A stretch of 64,000 nucleotides of DNA from Hephaestia sp. MAHUQ-44. Lineage in GTDB: Bacteria; Pseudomonadota; Alphaproteobacteria; Sphingomonadales; Sphingomonadaceae. This document shows, one piece after another, positions 21,264 to 29,065 of this stretch. The notes under the pieces are model-generated. The model searched no databases. It was given only the letters and a program-made list of their open reading frames with translations, and had not been told where the DNA came from. The first letter of the stretch is position 1. Each line of letters opens with the position of its first letter. The stretch is from positions 62,001 to 126,000 of the forward strand of contig NZ_JAMSLX010000008.1 in the NCBI RefSeq assembly GCF_023806085.1. The letters are read 5' to 3'. The translations under genes were made by a program, and so were the position numbers.

Positions 21264-22739
21264 ATGATGCAGATTCAGTTTTCAACCGCCCCCACCGATG
21301 CCGAATTGACCGTGCTTCCCGTCGAAAAAGACGGCCTCGCGCGGGTGAAATTCGGTGCGTTCGATGCATCGGCGCAGCGCGTGCTGCTTGCCGCGGCCAA
21401 GGCGGGGCGGTTCGAGGGCGAGGCAGGGGGAATCGTTGACGCGGTGGTCGCGGCGGGCGAGCGCGTTCAGCGCGTGGCGCTGATCGGGGTCGGCAGCGGC
21501 GAGGCCGATTACGAGCGCGCGGGCGGCGCGCTGACGGCGCGCTACCTCACCTCGGGCACGACCGCGCTGACGGTCGATTTCAACGCCTTGCCGGCGGCGG
21601 CGAGCCCGCGCGCAGTGGCACGCTTCGCGGCCGGCGCGGCGCAGCGCGGCTGGCGCTATGACGTCTATCGCACCAAGCTTGCCGACAAGGCCAAGCCGAC
21701 ATTGGCGACGCTGACGATTGCCGGCGCGCCCGCGGGCACCGACGCCGAATGGGCGCCGCGCGACGCGCTGACGCAGGGGCTGGCGCTGACCCGCGAGCTT
21801 GTCACCGAGCCGGCCAATATCCTCTATCCCGAAAGCTTCGTCGCGCGCGTCACCAAGTCGGTCGAAGGGCTCGGGCTCGAGTTCACCGTGCTCGGCGAGG
21901 AGGAGATGCGCGACCTGGGCATGGGGGCGCTGCTCGGCGTCAACCAGGGATCGCGCCGTGCGCCGCGGCTGCTCGCGCTCAAGTGGAACGGGGCCGGGGC
22001 GGGCGATCCCGCGCTCGCGCTGGTCGGCAAGGGCGTGACCTTCGATACCGGCGGCATCTCGATCAAGCCCGCCGGCGGGATGGAGGACATGAAGTGGGAT
22101 ATGGGCGGCGCCGGGGCCGTCGTCGGCACGATGAAGGCGCTCGCGCTGCGCAAGGCCAAGGCGAACGTGATCGGCGTGTGCGGGCTCGTCGAGAATATGC
22201 CCGACGGCAATGCGCAGCGCCCCGGCGATGTCGTGACGTCGATGTCGGGACAGACGATCGAGGTCATCAACACCGATGCCGAAGGGCGGCTGGTGCTGAG
22301 CGATGCGCTCACCTGGGTCCAGCGCACGCATCGGCCCAAGACGATCGTCGACCTCGCGACGCTGACCGGCGCGATGATCATCGCGCTCGGCAACGAGCAT
22401 GGCGGATTGTTCGCCAATGACGACGGCCTGGCCGATCAGTTGCTCGCCGCCGGGCTCGCCTCGGGCGACAAATTGTGGCGGTTCCCGCTCGCCGATGCAT
22501 ATGACAAGCTGCTCGAAAGCCAGATCGCCGATATGAAGAACGTCGGCCCGCGCGGCGCGGGATCGATCACCGCGGCGCAGTTCCTCAAGCGTTTCGTCGA
22601 TGAAGGCGTGCGCTGGGCCCATCTCGACATCGCCGGCATGGTCTGGGCCGACAAGCCCGGCGCAACCTATGACAAGGGCGCCACCGGCTATGGCGTGCGT
22701 GTGCTCGATCGGTTCGTGGCGGATAATTTCGAGCAATAA
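21264..22739 (+). CDS. pepA: leucyl aminopeptidase (M17)
   Basis: 491 aa. Cytoplasmic two-metal aminopeptidase. The catalytic domain shows VGKGVTFDTGGISIKP, the MKWDMGGAG stretch and the family signature NTDAEGRLVLSD, which supply metal ligands and catalytic Lys/Arg. The N-terminal domain is as usual for the family. ATG 21264 or the adjacent ATG 21267 could start it. It is divergent from lptD and followed by holC, as in other proteobacteria. Confidence 0.96.
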   Translation: MMQIQFSTAPTDAELTVLPVEKDGLARVKFGAFDASAQRVLLAAAKAGRFEGEAGGIVDAVVAAGERVQRVALIGVGSGEADYERAGGALTARYLTSGTTALTVDFNALPAAASPRAVARFAAGAAQRGWRYDVYRTKLADKAKPTLATLTIAGAPAGTDAEWAPRDALTQGLALTRELVTEPANILYPESFVARVTKSVEGLGLEFTVLGEEEMRDLGMGALLGVNQGSRRAPRLLALKWNGAGAGDPALALVGKGVTFDTGGISIKPAGGMEDMKWDMGGAGAVVGTMKALALRKAKANVIGVCGLVENMPDGNAQRPGDVVTSMSGQTIEVINTDAEGRLVLSDALTWVQRTHRPKTIVDLATLTGAMIIALGNEHGGLFANDDGLADQLLAAGLASGDKLWRFPLADAYDKLLESQIADMKNVGPRGAGSITAAQFLKRFVDEGVRWAHLDIAGMVWADKPGATYDKGATGYGVRVLDRFVADNFEQ

Positions 22740-22745
22740 GCCGTC

Positions 22746-22799
22746 ATGCCAGCAAAAGCTGGCATCTCTCCGTAACCCCCGAAACTCCAGCTTTTGGAG
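22746..22799 (+). repeat. two small hairpins between pepA and holC (REP-like)
   Basis: First hairpin: perfect 8-bp stem at 22746-22753 and 22758-22765 with an AAAA loop. Second: 5-bp stem CTCCA/TGGAG at 22785-22789 and 22795-22799. The first has the look of dispersed intergenic palindromes in sphingomonads. No T-run follows, so a rho-independent terminator is unlikely. It may still slow or protect the pepA-holC transcript. Confidence 0.5.
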
Positions 22800-22820
22800 G
22801 GCCGGTTTGAGGCGGGCCGC

Positions 22821-23258
22821 ATGCAGGTCGATTTCTACCATTTGACAGCAACACCGCTCGATCGCGTGCTGCCGCGGCTCGCCGAGCGGATTGTCGCCGA
22901 CGGCGGCCGTCTGCTGATCGTCGCCGAAGATGCGCGACTGCCTGCGCTCGATCGGCTGCTCTGGACGTACAAGGCGGAGAGCTTTCTGCCGCACGCCTGC
23001 GCCGGCGGCGATGGTGACACCGTGCAGCCCGTTCTGCTTGCCGCGGTGCCCGGCGCGGCGAACGGCGCACGCAACATCCTGCTTGCCGACGGGGTGTGGC
23101 GCGAGGAGGCGCTGGGATTCGATCGCGCCTTCCACCTGTTCGACGAGGAGCGCATCCGCGAGGCACGGCTGACGTGGAAATCGCTCGGCGACCGCGACGG
23201 GATCGACCGCCGTTATTGGAAGCAGGACGATAGCGGGCGTTGGGAGCAGGCCGCCTGA
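22821..23258 (+). CDS. holC: DNA polymerase III chi subunit
   Basis: 145 aa from ATG 22821. Chi links the clamp loader (through psi) to single-strand-binding protein. The N-terminal MQVDFYHLTATPLDRVLPRL and the RLLIVAED and LLWTY stretches fit the family, as does the conserved pepA-holC synteny. The reading frame can be extended 27 nt upstream, but that would run through the second hairpin. Confidence 0.9.
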   Translation: MQVDFYHLTATPLDRVLPRLAERIVADGGRLLIVAEDARLPALDRLLWTYKAESFLPHACAGGDGDTVQPVLLAAVPGAANGARNILLADGVWREEALGFDRAFHLFDEERIREARLTWKSLGDRDGIDRRYWKQDDSGRWEQAA

Positions 23259-23333
23259 GCCGGGTTGCATCGCAGCGCGACCGCGCCTAGGTCGGCGCGA
23301 CTTTCGAACAACCAGCAGGAGTACGCGACCGCC

Positions 23334-23756
23334 ATGGCCGCCAATCGCACCTTTTCGATCATCAAGCCCGATGCCACGCGCCGCAACCAGACCGGTGCGG
23401 TCACCAAGATGCTCGAGGAAGCCGGCCTGCGCGTCGTCGCCTCGAAGCGTATCCGCATGACGCGCGAGCAGGCCGAGGGCTTTTACGCTGTTCACCGTGA
23501 GCGCCCGTTCTTCAACGATCTGGTCGAGTTCATGATCTCGGGCCCGGTCGTGGTGCAGGTGCTCGAGGGCGAGGATGCGGTGCGCCGCAATCGCGACGTG
23601 ATGGGCGCGACCAACCCGGCCGATGCGACCCCGGGTACGATCCGCAAGGAACTCGCCGAGTCGATCGAGGCCAATTCGGTCCATGGATCGGATTCGGATG
23701 AGAATGCGGCGATCGAGATCGCCTATTTCTTCAGCCCCGACGAGATCGTCGGCTGA
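23334..23756 (+). CDS. ndk: nucleoside-diphosphate kinase
   Basis: 140 aa. Transfers the gamma-phosphate between nucleoside triphosphates and diphosphates through a phospho-histidine. The catalytic His is in NSVHGSDS (about residue 117). N-terminal [14 protein letters not shown] and the [16 protein letters not shown] loop are diagnostic. Start MAANRTF at 23334. The next gene starts 2 nt after the stop, so the two are probably co-transcribed. Confidence 0.97.
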   Translation: MAANRTFSIIKPDATRRNQTGAVTKMLEEAGLRVVASKRIRMTREQAEGFYAVHRERPFFNDLVEFMISGPVVVQVLEGEDAVRRNRDVMGATNPADATPGTIRKELAESIEANSVHGSDSDENAAIEIAYFFSPDEIVG

Positions 23757-23757
23757 T

Positions 23758-24276
23758 ATGGCGTGGCGGGTGCGGGCGGCGGTGCGCGATGACGCGGCCG
23801 CGCTCGCGCTCGTCGCCGCCGCCACCTTCCTCGACGCCTTTGCCGGCGTGCTCGAGGGCGCGGACATCGTCGCGCATTGCGGCAAGCACAACACGCCCGC
23901 CGCCTTTGCCGAGTGGATCGACGATCCCGCCGGCGCGGTCGCGCTGGTCGAGGCGATCCCCGGTGGCGCGCCGCTTGGCTATATGTTGCTGACCGCGCCC
24001 GATCTGCCGATCGAAACCGGCCCCGACGATATCGAACTCAAGCGGATCTACACGCTCTCGCGCTGGTACGGCGCGGGGATGGGGCCGGCGCTGATGAACC
24101 AGGCGTTCGACGATGCCGCCGACCTCGGCAAAAGCCGAATCCTGCTGGGCGTCTATGGCGGGAATTTGCGCGCACGCGCTTTTTACGAACGCCACGGCTT
24201 CGTGCTGGCCGGTGAGCGCCGCTTCCTCGTCGGCAGCACCTGGCACGACGATGTGGTCTATGCCCGCGAGGTTTAG
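23758..24276 (+). CDS. GNAT-family N-acetyltransferase
   Basis: 172 aa. A GNAT fold with the IYTLSRWYGAGMGPALM acetyl-CoA loop (a variant of R/Q-x-x-G-x-G/A) and the C-terminal GNLRARAFYERHGF motif. The substrate cannot be told; it could be a RimI-like protein or a small-molecule acetylase. It begins one base after the ndk stop codon and probably shares its transcript. Confidence 0.85.
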   Translation: MAWRVRAAVRDDAAALALVAAATFLDAFAGVLEGADIVAHCGKHNTPAAFAEWIDDPAGAVALVEAIPGGAPLGYMLLTAPDLPIETGPDDIELKRIYTLSRWYGAGMGPALMNQAFDDAADLGKSRILLGVYGGNLRARAFYERHGFVLAGERRFLVGSTWHDDVVYAREV

Positions 24277-24283
24277 CCTCCGC

Positions 24284-24955
24284 TCAGTTCGCCGGTTTTT
24301 CGCGCGCCCATAAGGCGTCGAGTCGCTTGGCCGAGCCGCTTCGTTCGCGCAGCACCAGCCCCTTGAGTCGCAATTTACGCCCGCGCAGCACGCGACCGTC
24401 GGTGTGCCAGATGATATCGTAGATCGCGCTATCGGTGCGATGCTGGTCGGCATCCCAATAATCGCTGGTGATCAGGACCGGGAGCCGGCCCTCGACCTGA
24501 TCGGGGCCGCGATCGGTGAGATCGAGCATCGTACGCGCGAACCAGTTCGCGTCGATCCGTGTGTCGACCACCGCATGGCGCACCGGCAGCCCGAGATCGG
24601 CGGGGAAGGTGATGTCCAGGCTCTGGATGCGGTGTGCCGGATCCTTGAGCGCGAGCGCGGCGCCGTTATCGATCGGCGTCGCGACAAGCGAGACGATCGC
24701 CGCGGCATGGGCTTGCGCCACCTGTTCGGCCTTGCGCGCGGTGGCATCGTCGCGGCGCTGCGACCAGTTGTTCCACAGCGTCAGCCCGGCGATCGCGACC
24801 CCCGCCATCGCGAGCAGTTCGGCCAGCGTGATCCAGCGGCGACGGGTGGCGGCGGCTTCGGCCCTGGCGACCGCGCGTTCGGCGGCGTTCTCGATATTCG
24901 CCGACGGCGACACACCGGCGTCGGGCAACGGCCCGCTGGGGGGAAGGTCGCTCAT
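24284..24955 (-). CDS. membrane-anchored hypothetical protein
   Basis: 223 aa. A short Pro/Ser-rich N terminus (about 1-20) is followed by an Ala/Arg-rich helix and one transmembrane segment (about residues 45-63, LLAMAGVAIAGLTLW). A soluble domain of about 150 residues, probably periplasmic, follows. No family recognised. The start at 24955 overlaps the stop of the YjbR-like gene (4 nt), so it closes the purM-purN unit. Confidence 0.6.
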   Translation of the reverse strand: MSDLPPSGPLPDAGVSPSANIENAAERAVARAEAAATRRRWITLAELLAMAGVAIAGLTLWNNWSQRRDDATARKAEQVAQAHAAAIVSLVATPIDNGAALALKDPAHRIQSLDITFPADLGLPVRHAVVDTRIDANWFARTMLDLTDRGPDQVEGRLPVLITSDYWDADQHRTDSAIYDIIWHTDGRVLRGRKLRLKGLVLRERSGSAKRLDALWAREKPAN

Positions 24956-25314
24956 CGCCCCTCCGCGGCGCGCAGCCGGGCCGGGGCCGCCAGCGCCCAG
25001 CTTTGCGCGAGTCGCTCCTCGATATGGTCCCAATCGGTATCGGGCGACGCGAGGTTGATTCCCAGCCAGCTCGGCAGATAGGCAGGCTTGTTGTAGGTTT
25101 CGGGCGCGATCTCGAGCAGCATCGCCTGTTCGTCGGGGCCAGCCACGCGCACGCAGACGACGACGCGGCCATCGCCATGGTGATTGTCGCGGAACTGCGC
25201 GAATTGCTTGCCCGCGACGAAGAAGGTCGGCTGGCCGTGCGACAGTCTCTCGCTGGTCTCAGGTAGCGCGAGCGCGGCGGCACGAAGCCGGTCGAGGGGC
25301 GGGGCAGCCGTCAT
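24952..25314 (-). CDS. MmcQ/YjbR-family protein
   Basis: 120 aa with the CyaY-like YjbR fold pattern: LPETSERLSHGQPTFFV near the N terminus and PSWLGINL plus a D-W-x-x-I-E-E-R-L stretch near the C terminus. The biochemical role of this family is not established; DNA binding has been suggested from fold. Coupled by 4-nt overlaps to both purN and the downstream membrane protein. Confidence 0.82.
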   Translation of the reverse strand: MTAAPPLDRLRAAALALPETSERLSHGQPTFFVAGKQFAQFRDNHHGDGRVVVCVRVAGPDEQAMLLEIAPETYNKPAYLPSWLGINLASPDTDWDHIEERLAQSWALAAPARLRAAEGR

Positions 25315-25880
25315 CGCGCCATGAAGTCTGCCAGAACACGCGGATAAAGGCGATGCTCTTCGACAAGGACGCGCGCGGACAGCGTCTCGACGGTGTCGCC
25401 GGGCAGGATGGGCACCTCGGCCTGGCCGAGCACCGCGCCCGCATCCAATTCCTCGGTGACGACATGGACCGAACAGCCCGCGACCGCATCGCCCGCGTCG
25501 ATCGCGCGCTGATGCGTATCGAGCCCCTTGTATTTGGGCAGCAGCGACGGGTGGATGTTGATGATCCGCCCACGCCAGCGCCCGACGAAATCGTCGGACA
25601 GCAGCCGCATATAGCCCGCCAACGCGATCACCTCGACCCCGGCCGCGCGCAATGCCGCGTCGATCTGCTGCTCATAAGCGGGTTTGCCGATGCCCCTGGG
25701 CGAGAGCGCGAACGTATCGATGCCCTCGGCGCGTGCCCAGTCCAACCCCGGTGCTTCGGGCTTGTCGCTGGCGACGATCGCGACCTCGTAGGGCCAGTCG
25801 GCTGCCTTGGCGGCTGCGACGAGCGCCATCATGTTCGATCCGCGCCCCGAGATCAGAATGCCGACTTTGGTCTTGGTCAT
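25311..25880 (-). CDS. purN: phosphoribosylglycinamide formyltransferase
   Basis: 189 aa. Adds a formyl group from 10-formyl-tetrahydrofolate to GAR in purine synthesis. Visible: GILISGRGSNMMAL near the N terminus, LAGYMRLLSDDFV and the catalytic Asn-His-Asp region (IINIHPSLLPKYKGL, SVHVVTEELDAG). It follows purM by 9 bp, the standard pair. Confidence 0.96.
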   Translation of the reverse strand: MTKTKVGILISGRGSNMMALVAAAKAADWPYEVAIVASDKPEAPGLDWARAEGIDTFALSPRGIGKPAYEQQIDAALRAAGVEVIALAGYMRLLSDDFVGRWRGRIINIHPSLLPKYKGLDTHQRAIDAGDAVAGCSVHVVTEELDAGAVLGQAEVPILPGDTVETLSARVLVEEHRLYPRVLADFMAR

Positions 25881-25889
25881 CGTGGCAGA

Positions 25890-26996
25890 TCACGCATTGT
25901 GGGTGGCCGACCAGCCTTGTTCGCTGCCCCAGCATCCGGCCGGCCCCGCAACGGTGCAGCCGCGCGTACCCTTGTCGACGATGCCCATCCGGTGAACGGT
26001 CTCGTTGGCCGTGGTCAGCGCGTTGGTGACGGCCTCGACCTCGGCTTCGGCGACGATCACCGCCATGCCGATCCCGCAGTTGAAGGTCCGCGCCATTTCG
26101 TCGGGGGCGATGTCGCCCTGCTGCTGAAGGAACGCCATCAGCGGCAATTGTGGCCACGCCCCGGCGTCGATCCGGGCATGGACCCCCTTGGGCAGCACCC
26201 GCGGAATGTTCTCGAGCAGCCCGCCGCCGGTGATGTGCGCGAGCCCCTTGATGCGCCCTTCGGCGATCGAGGGCAGCAGCGCCTTCACATAGATCCGCGT
26301 CGGTGCCATCAGCGCCTCGATCAGCGCGAGATCGCGATCGAACGGGGCAGGGGCATTGACGTCCCAGCCACGATCGGCCGCGAGCCGCCGCACCAGCGAG
26401 AAGCCGTTCGAATGCACGCCCGACGACCCGAGGCCGAGGACGACATCGCCGGCCGCGATGGTTTGGCCGGTCAGCACGCGATCGCGCTCGACCGCGCCGA
26501 CGCAAAACCCCGCGAGATCATAATCGCCATCGGCATACATGCCGGGCATCTCGGCGGTCTCACCGCCGATCAGCGCGCAGCCGGCCTGACGGCAGCCATC
26601 GGCGATCGAGGCGACGACGCGCTCGGCGACGCGCGCGTCGAGTTTGCCGCTGGCGTAATAATCGAGGAAAAACAGCGGTTCGGCGCCCTGGACGATCAGA
26701 TCGTTGGCGCACATCGCGACGAGATCGATCCCGACGCCGTCGTGGCGGTCATGATCGATCGCCAGCTTGAGCTTGGTGCCGACGCCGTCATTGGCGGCGA
26801 CTAGCAGCGGATCGGTGAACCCGGCGGCCTTGAGATCGAACAGGCCGCCGAAACCGCCGAGATCGGCGTCGGCGCCGGGGCGGCGCGTGGCGCGCGCGAG
26901 CGGCGCAATCGCCTTCACCAGCGCATTGCCTGCGGCAATCGAGACGCCCGCATCGGCGTAGCTATACGGGCCCTTGCCCTGTGGCTTATCGGTCAT
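25890..26996 (-). CDS. purM: phosphoribosylformylglycinamidine cyclo-ligase (AIR synthetase)
   Basis: 368 aa. ATP-dependent ring closure giving AIR in purine synthesis. Conserved stretches: [12 protein letters not shown] at the N terminus, [38 protein letters not shown] and [14 protein letters not shown]. First gene of purM-purN-yjbR-like-hypothetical. The region upstream holds the hairpin at 27032-27106. Confidence 0.97.
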   Translation of the reverse strand: MTDKPQGKGPYSYADAGVSIAAGNALVKAIAPLARATRRPGADADLGGFGGLFDLKAAGFTDPLLVAANDGVGTKLKLAIDHDRHDGVGIDLVAMCANDLIVQGAEPLFFLDYYASGKLDARVAERVVASIADGCRQAGCALIGGETAEMPGMYADGDYDLAGFCVGAVERDRVLTGQTIAAGDVVLGLGSSGVHSNGFSLVRRLAADRGWDVNAPAPFDRDLALIEALMAPTRIYVKALLPSIAEGRIKGLAHITGGGLLENIPRVLPKGVHARIDAGAWPQLPLMAFLQQQGDIAPDEMARTFNCGIGMAVIVAEAEVEAVTNALTTANETVHRMGIVDKGTRGCTVAGPAGCWGSEQGWSATHNA

Positions 26997-27030
26997 AGCG
27001 GAAGCGCCTAGAGTGTTTTCGGATCAGACC

Positions 27031-27106
27031 GCACCGGCCCGCTTCCTCGTCCGGCCACCCATGGGATACAATCGCCGGGTGGCCGGGCGGGGGAGCGGGC
27101 CGGTGC
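27031..27106 (+). repeat. 30-bp imperfect inverted repeat with a 16-nt loop
   Basis: Left arm 27031-27060, loop 27061-27076, right arm 27077-27106. Counting along the arms I find 27 Watson-Crick pairs and three positions where the left arm has T and the right arm G. As plus-strand RNA all three are G-U wobbles; as minus-strand RNA they are A-C mismatches. It lies between the divergent purM and DUF2066 genes, within a possible leader of the latter. It may be a member of a dispersed GC-rich intergenic repeat. Confidence 0.75.
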
Positions 27107-27185
27107 CGTTTCGCTTGTGCGAAAAAGCGCTCTAACCACATCGCGCTTGGATTTCCACGCCTGCTTCGCCAAAAGGGCGCCTGTC

Positions 27186-28436
27186 ATGCGTCGGTTCCCC
27201 CTTTTTCGCCCGCTCGTCGTGCTGCCCGCTTTGGCGGTGCTGGGCGTGGCCGGTGCGGTAACCGCGCAGATCGCGGGCGATCGCGGCGTTGCGCCGATCG
27301 ACAGCTCGGGGAATTTCGAGGTTACCGACGTCCATGTCGACATCAGCGCGAAAAGTGCCGAGGACGCGCGCAAGGGCGGCTGGCGGCTCGCGCAGCGCAA
27401 GGCCTGGCAGATGCTGTCGCAACGGATGACGGGCCATGCCGGATCGCTGCCCGATTCGACACTCAACGGCCTGGTCTCGGGAATCGTCATCGAGAACGAG
27501 CAGATCGGCCCCACCCGCTATATCGCCACGCTGGGGGTGCTGTTCGATCGCGGCCGTGCGGGATCGCTGCTCGGTGTGGGCGGGCACAGCTTCCGCTCGC
27601 CGCCGATGCTCGTCATCCCGATCGAATGGAGCGGCGGCGTCGCGCAGAGCCTCGAATTGCGCACCGGCTGGCAGGAGGCATGGGCCCGCTTCCGCACCGG
27701 CAGCAGCACGATCGATTACGTGCGCCCGACCGGCACCGGATCTGACCCGCTGTTGCTCAACCTCGGCCAGACCGGGCGGCGCGATCGCGGCTGGTGGCGG
27801 ATGGTGCTCGATCAGTTCGGCGCGTCGGACGTGCTGATCCCGGTTGCGCACCTGTATCGCCAATTTCCCGGCGGGCCGGTGATCGGCGTGTTCGAGGCGC
27901 GATTCGGGCCCGATAACCGGCGCATCGCGCGCTTCGCGCTGCGCGTCGAGAATGCCGATGGCGTGCCCGCGCTAATGGATGCGGGCGTTCAGCGGATCGA
28001 TCAGGCGTATCAGAATGCGCTGCGTGGCGGCATCCTGCGGGTCGATCCCAGCCTCGCCTATATTCCGCCCCCCGAAGCCGAAGCGGCGCCCGACGACGGG
28101 CTGGGCGAGGATCTCATCGAGATGACCCCGGCGCCGGTGGCAGGGGCATCGTTCAACGTCCAGTTCGATTCGCCCAGCGCCGCCGCGATCGGCAGCACCG
28201 AGGCGGCGCTGCGCGCGGTGCCGGGGGTCGGCTCGGCGGCCACGACCAGCCTCGCCCTCGGTGGCGTCTCGGTGATGCAGGTGACCTATAGCGGCGACGT
28301 CAACGCGCTGCGCGCCGCGCTTGAAGCGCGCGGCTGGCAGGTCGATGTCGGCGGCACGACGCTCCGTATCCGGCGCCCGGTGGCGCCTGCGCCGGCGGCA
28401 TCGCCGCCCGCCGCCGGAGGCGCGACGGCGGGATGA
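27186..28436 (+). CDS. exported DUF2066-domain protein
   Basis: 416 aa. A signal peptide or N-terminal anchor (about residues 8-27, LVVLPALAVLGVAGAV) is followed by a DUF2066 domain (about 40-280) with conserved W-R-L-A-x-R-K-A-W-Q-x-L and R-Y-I-A-T-L-G-V-L-F-D-R elements. A small C-terminal alpha/beta domain (about 325-400) is preceded by an acidic, Pro-rich linker. Function unknown. The stop overlaps the hdaA start (ATGA), so the two are probably co-translated. Confidence 0.8.
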   Translation: MRRFPLFRPLVVLPALAVLGVAGAVTAQIAGDRGVAPIDSSGNFEVTDVHVDISAKSAEDARKGGWRLAQRKAWQMLSQRMTGHAGSLPDSTLNGLVSGIVIENEQIGPTRYIATLGVLFDRGRAGSLLGVGGHSFRSPPMLVIPIEWSGGVAQSLELRTGWQEAWARFRTGSSTIDYVRPTGTGSDPLLLNLGQTGRRDRGWWRMVLDQFGASDVLIPVAHLYRQFPGGPVIGVFEARFGPDNRRIARFALRVENADGVPALMDAGVQRIDQAYQNALRGGILRVDPSLAYIPPPEAEAAPDDGLGEDLIEMTPAPVAGASFNVQFDSPSAAAIGSTEAALRAVPGVGSAATTSLALGGVSVMQVTYSGDVNALRAALEARGWQVDVGGTTLRIRRPVAPAPAASPPAAGGATAG

Positions 28437-29065
28437 GCCAGATCGCGCTGCCCTTCGAGTGGCCGGCGGACCCCCGCGACGACGAATTTCTGGTCAGCAG
28501 TTCGAACGCGGCCGCGGTCCATGCACTCGAACATTGGGGCGCCTGGCCGGTGATGGCTGCGATCCTCGTCGGCCCGCGCAAATCGGGGCGCAGCCTGCTG
28601 GCGCGCATCTTCGCCGCCAAGAGCCACGGCAGCATCATCGACGATGCCGATCGCGCGCCCGAAACCGAGCTTTTCCATGCCTGGAACCGCGCACAGGCCG
28701 AACGCCGCCCGCTGCTGATGGTTACCGAGCAGGCCCCGCCCGAATGGAAAGTGCGACTGCCCGACCTTCGCTCGCGGCTCGCCGCGAGCCCGGTGGCGCG
28801 CCTCGGCCCGCCCGACGACGTGCTGATGCGCGCCCTGCTCGAGCGCCAGTTCATCAAGCGCGGGCTCGATGCGCGGCCCGATCTGATCGATTGGCTGCTG
28901 GCGCGAATCGAGCGTAGTCATATTGCCGTCATGCGCACGATCGATGTGCTCGATCAGCATGTGCTCGAACGCCGCAAACGCTTGTCGATCCCGCTGGCGC
29001 GGTCCACGCTGCGCGAAGCCGGCCTGGTGAACGATCACGCCACCGACGGCAGGGAGACCCGATGA
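28433..29065 (+). CDS. hdaA: DnaA-inactivator homologue HdaA
   Basis: 210 aa. The DnaA-related AAA+ protein that, with the DNA-loaded sliding clamp, stimulates ATP hydrolysis by DnaA and prevents re-initiation. The N-terminal QIALPF (residues 3-8) matches the clamp-binding motif. The Walker A position reads GPRKSGRS, with Arg in place of Lys, as in E. coli Hda. Walker B-like IIDDAD and the C-terminal lid helices are present. Placed between the DUF2066 gene and ppk1 with 4-nt overlaps at both ends. Confidence 0.88.
   Translation: MSQIALPFEWPADPRDDEFLVSSSNAAAVHALEHWGAWPVMAAILVGPRKSGRSLLARIFAAKSHGSIIDDADRAPETELFHAWNRAQAERRPLLMVTEQAPPEWKVRLPDLRSRLAASPVARLGPPDDVLMRALLERQFIKRGLDARPDLIDWLLARIERSHIAVMRTIDVLDQHVLERRKRLSIPLARSTLREAGLVNDHATDGRETR

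Noticed and set aside
22746..22799. Rho-independent terminator after pepA
   Set aside because: Good hairpin but no T-run on either strand; more like a dispersed palindrome.
21282..23894. Long open frame on the minus strand (870 codons) opposite pepA, holC and ndk
   Set aside because: It is antisense to three genes with clear families, has repetitive Arg/Gly/His/Asp-rich composition and no motifs. Such shadows are expected in GC-rich DNA.
28433..29065. Broken Walker A in HdaA as a sign of decay
   Set aside because: E. coli Hda has the same Arg in place of Lys, so it is a family feature.
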